Program-made: the position numbers and the translations under genes
Assembly: GCA_013153345.1 (NCBI GenBank)
Contig: JAADEQ010000035.1
Location: 1 to 6,951 of the forward strand
DNA length: 6,951 nt
Direction: 5' to 3'
From: Campylobacterota bacterium
GTDB lineage: Bacteria > Campylobacterota > Campylobacteria > Campylobacterales > Sulfurovaceae
Shown here: piece by piece, positions 6,309-6,951 of the stretch
How positions within the stretch are numbered: position 1 is the stretch's first letter
Layout of the letters: each line of letters starts with the position of its first letter
Notes under the pieces: model-generated
Told to the model about the DNA's origin: nothing
Seen by the model: only the letters and a program-made list of their open reading frames with translations
Database searches by the model: none

Positions 6309-6739
6309 TGGAGTATTATAGATGGATTTTGGCTTTTCATATTATGAGTTTTATTAGCTGGATGGCAGCACTTTTTTATCTTCCTCGTCTTTTTGTATAT
6401 CATAGGGAGCATAGTGATAATGAGGGGTTTGTTGAGGTTGTAAAGATTCAAGAGTATAAATTATATAAATATATTGCAAATCCTGCAATGTGGGCTACAA
6501 TTATTAGTGGTGGTGCAATGCTTGCAATTAACCCTTCATATCTATCTTCTGGTTGGATGATTGCAAAACTTATTTTGGTAGCTTTATTAATTGCATATCA
6601 CTACTCTTTAGAGTATCATAGAAGAGTATTGGCTGAAAATCCAAACTTTAAATCTGGGAAATTTTATAGATTCTATAATGAAATTCCGACTCTATTGATG
6701 ATTGGAATTGTTATTTTTGTGGTTATAAAACCTTTTTAG
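6308..6739 (+). CDS. hemJ: HemJ, protoporphyrinogen IX oxidase (membrane)
   Basis: This integral inner-membrane protein of 143 residues has the HemJ (formerly UPF0093) pattern. It starts with HIMSFISWMAALFYLPRLFVYH, in which His11 is the conserved histidine thought to bind heme. WMIAKLIL contains the conserved Lys87, and the end is FYRFYNEIPTLLMIGIVIFVVIKPF. Four membrane segments are visible at about 5-25, 55-75, 83-103 and 126-141. HemJ oxidises protoporphyrinogen IX to protoporphyrin IX, the penultimate step of heme synthesis, in bacteria lacking HemG or HemY. Its length is typical for the family. The gene is coupled to the upstream nuclease gene by a 1-base overlap (TGATG), and no separate promoter is obvious. 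The pairing with a nuclease has no evident functional meaning. Confidence 0.94.
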   Translation: MEYYRWILAFHIMSFISWMAALFYLPRLFVYHREHSDNEGFVEVVKIQEYKLYKYIANPAMWATIISGGAMLAINPSYLSSGWMIAKLILVALLIAYHYSLEYHRRVLAENPNFKSGKFYRFYNEIPTLLMIGIVIFVVIKPF

Positions 6740-6755
6740 GGGTTTTACTTTTCTC
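6726..6755 (+). terminator. Possible terminator hairpin overlapping the hemJ stop
   Basis: TAAAACC (6726-6732) pairs perfectly with GGTTTTA (6741-6747) around an 8-base loop that includes the hemJ stop codon; CTTTTCTC follows. The stem is AT-rich and the T-run is interrupted, so termination would be weak. Its symmetry would let it act in both directions. Confidence 0.4.
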
Positions 6756-6791
6756 ATAAAATCTTTATTTTAAGCCTTTTTAGAGTTTAAA

Positions 6792-6802
6792 TATAGTATA
6801 TT
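6792..6802 (+). promoter_or_regulatory. Candidate -10 region for the last gene
   Basis: TATAGT (6792-6797) and the overlapping TATATT (6797-6802) are both plausible -10 boxes, preceded by T-rich tracts (6762-6768, 6777-6781) and no clear -35. Transcription would start near 6803-6810, giving a leader of roughly 15-20 bases. The AT-rich context makes such matches common. Confidence 0.35.
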
Positions 6803-6804
6803 TC

Positions 6805-6821
6805 TACCCAAAAAAAGGGTA
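6805..6821 (+). promoter_or_regulatory. Small hairpin covering the ribosome binding site of the last gene
   Basis: TACCC (6805-6809) is complementary to GGGTA (6817-6821) across a loop of seven A. The GGG is part of the only Shine-Dalgarno-like sequence (AAAGGG, 6814-6819) before the ATG at 6824. Pairing would mask the ribosome site. The stem is only 5 bp, so it may be marginal in the cell. Confidence 0.35.
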
Positions 6822-6823
6822 TT

Positions 6824-6951
6824 ATGAAAAGATTAATATTTTCTCTTTTAGTTTTGGGCTCTACTACTTTGATTGCTAAATCAGTAAAAGGTTTATATGC
6901 AAATAACAAAGAGGTTAACTCTTTTATTAACTATATGGTAAGAAAGCATAA
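6824..6951 (+). CDS. Exported protein, N-terminus only, possible MltB-type lytic transglycosylase
   Basis: Only the first 42 codons lie inside the window; the gene runs off the 3' end. Residues 1-18 (MKR, a hydrophobic core, then TTLIA) form a convincing signal peptide with likely cleavage after Ala18. The mature start contains VNSFINYMVRKHK, which resembles the opening helix of MltB-family lytic murein transglycosylases (pattern F-I-x-x-M-V-x-K-H). Those enzymes cleave the MurNAc-GlcNAc bond of peptidoglycan in the periplasm. No catalytic residue is visible, so the family call rests on about a dozen residues and is tentative. The start follows an AAAGGG ribosome site at 4-base spacing. Confidence 0.5.
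   Translation, partial: MKRLIFSLLVLGSTTLIAKSVKGLYANNKEVNSFINYMVRKH

Noticed and set aside
5954..6451. Minus-strand open frames over the nuclease 3' end and hemJ
   Set aside because: They are antisense to well-supported genes. Their Phe/Leu/Ser bias reflects the complementary Lys/Glu-rich coding strand.

Overview
The window is a stretch of an AT-rich bacterial chromosome. It looks like a member of the Campylobacterota (Epsilonproteobacteria). The reasons are strong AGA/TTA/AAA codon preference, compact gene packing, a T-rich tract before a TATAAT box with no clear -35 (the promoter style described for Campylobacter and Helicobacter), and a hemJ-type heme gene. The genus cannot be fixed from the sequence, and the phylum is an inference.

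Layout, all genes on the + strand. Positions 1-330 hold the C-terminal part of a short-chain dehydrogenase, closed by a probable terminator. A 152-base gap (331-482) holds that terminator, an 11-base direct repeat and a near-consensus sigma-70 promoter. Positions 483-4677 form a tight SUF iron-sulfur assembly operon, sufB-sufC-sufD-sufE-sufT. Its genes overlap by 1-4 bases or lie 1 base apart. A compact region (4666-4724) then combines nested hairpins with a promoter whose -10 box lies 7 bases before the next ATG, suggesting a leaderless transcript. Positions 4725-6308 encode a large, very basic, probably exported nuclease/phosphatase-fold protein with a C-terminal extension that looks like two OB-type segments. 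hemJ (6308-6739), for the penultimate step of heme synthesis, is coupled to it by a 1-base overlap. A short gap with a hairpin and a weak promoter leads to the start of a gene for an exported protein (6824 onward), cut by the window end; it may be a lytic murein transglycosylase of the MltB type.

How the genes work together. SufB, SufC and SufD make the SufBC2D scaffold ATPase on which Fe-S clusters are built. SufE delivers sulfane sulfur to SufB. SufT (MIP18/DUF59 family) helps cluster maturation or delivery. No cysteine desulfurase (SufS), A-type carrier (SufA) or Rrf2 regulator is present, so the sulfur donor must be encoded elsewhere. HemJ is also a metal-cofactor pathway enzyme, but nothing in the sequence links it mechanistically to the SUF operon.

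No rRNA, tRNA, CRISPR array, insertion sequence or clear sign of horizontal transfer was seen. No undescribed multi-gene system is evident. The most unusual points are a Cys-rich tail on SufD, the nested hairpin/promoter at the suf-nuclease junction, and the repeated YKRG motif in the nuclease.
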